Positions 63,661-64,000 of a stretch of 64,000 nucleotides of DNA are shown here, in pieces. The translations under genes and the position numbers were made by a program. The DNA lies in the NCBI GenBank assembly GCA_022457155.1, contig JAJGOT010000216.1, positions 883,501 through 947,500 on the forward strand, given 5' to 3'. Origin of the DNA: Cladopsammia gracilis (taxonomy: Eukaryota; Cnidaria; Anthozoa; Scleractinia; Dendrophylliidae). Numbering within the stretch: the first letter of the stretch is position 1; the number at the start of each line of letters is the position of its first letter. The notes under the pieces were generated by a model. The model saw only the letters and a list, made by a program, of their open reading frames with translations, had not been told where the DNA came from and did no database searches.

Positions 63661-64000
63661 TTTGTTTCCTGTATTTCAGGGCTTAGCTTGTTAAAATCGA
63701 AAGCTGCCTGATATGGAATTTCTGTTTTCCCCAGTTCATTCTGGGAGCAGGAAGGTGCATAAGCAAAATAAGAAGCAGCATATGCAAAATAATCCAAATT
63801 TTCTCTTTTTCTTATACTTCCGCTTATGTTTATGTTTCCCTCATAAGAGTAAAAATAAAAATAAACTTTAATAAGAATAATAATCAAAAAACACGGAATG
63901 GAGAATCCGGGTATCGATCCCGATACCTCCCACATGCCGCATGCAAACTGAACATTTCTTCTCTTTGGGCAACTGTGTGCTTCATTTTAAAATTTCGGCC
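63661..64000. repeat. 340-bp direct duplicate, copy 2
   Basis: It begins immediately after GTGGAGAA, where an AGC-type tRNA should continue. It carries the same tRNA relic (about 63,900-63,950) and is cut by the window edge. Confidence 0.8.

Overview
The window is eukaryotic nuclear DNA, most likely from a cnidarian such as a stony coral. This rests on an AT-rich, TE-dense composition, one spliced host gene, tandem tRNA-Ala genes, and Ty3/gypsy and Maverick/Polinton proteins of the kind common in cnidarian genomes. No species can be named from the sequence alone.

Layout. 1-3,075: a decayed Ty3/gypsy pol 3' end (RT tail, RNase H, integrase, C-terminal tail) embedded in a 20-bp satellite, GATGATGCCTAGTGATGCTG-like. 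3,076-3,775: more satellite. 3,776-8,250: non-coding repeats, small inverted-repeat elements and a dead duplicate of a zinc-finger exon. 8,250-31,000: blocks of tRNA-Ala genes (AGC, CGC and UGC anticodons, all on the minus strand) interrupted by MITEs, by two same-length copies of a 1,582-bp DNA transposon, by two copies of a PIN-like/Cys-rich gene, and by the last exons of a CHY zinc-finger host gene (16,738-18,106). 31,000-36,935: reversed satellite, a hAT-like element with 8-bp target duplications, and anonymous repeats. 36,936-39,942: a second copy of the gypsy fragment. 39,943-58,350: satellite split by a full-length 16,025-bp Maverick/Polinton (41,091-57,115). 58,350-64,000: a minisatellite, more tRNA-Ala genes and MITEs.

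The Polinton is the centrepiece. It has about 340-bp terminal inverted repeats and encodes protein-primed DNA polymerase B, an RVE integrase, an A32/FtsK-like packaging ATPase, a double jelly-roll-type major capsid protein, a YqaJ/lambda-type exonuclease, membrane proteins and several small ORFs. Several genes are open (ATPase, membrane/coiled-coil protein, small ORFs). Others carry one to several frameshifts or stops, some of them at homopolymers. Two features stand out. Each end is itself a 127-bp near-perfect palindrome with a 12-nt loop, like a resolved hairpin-telomere junction. The genes also fall into two promoter classes: a CAATTGAA box about 32-35 nt before the ATG for the replication and left-end genes, and a TATATATAC motif only a few nt before the ATG for the structural and late cluster.
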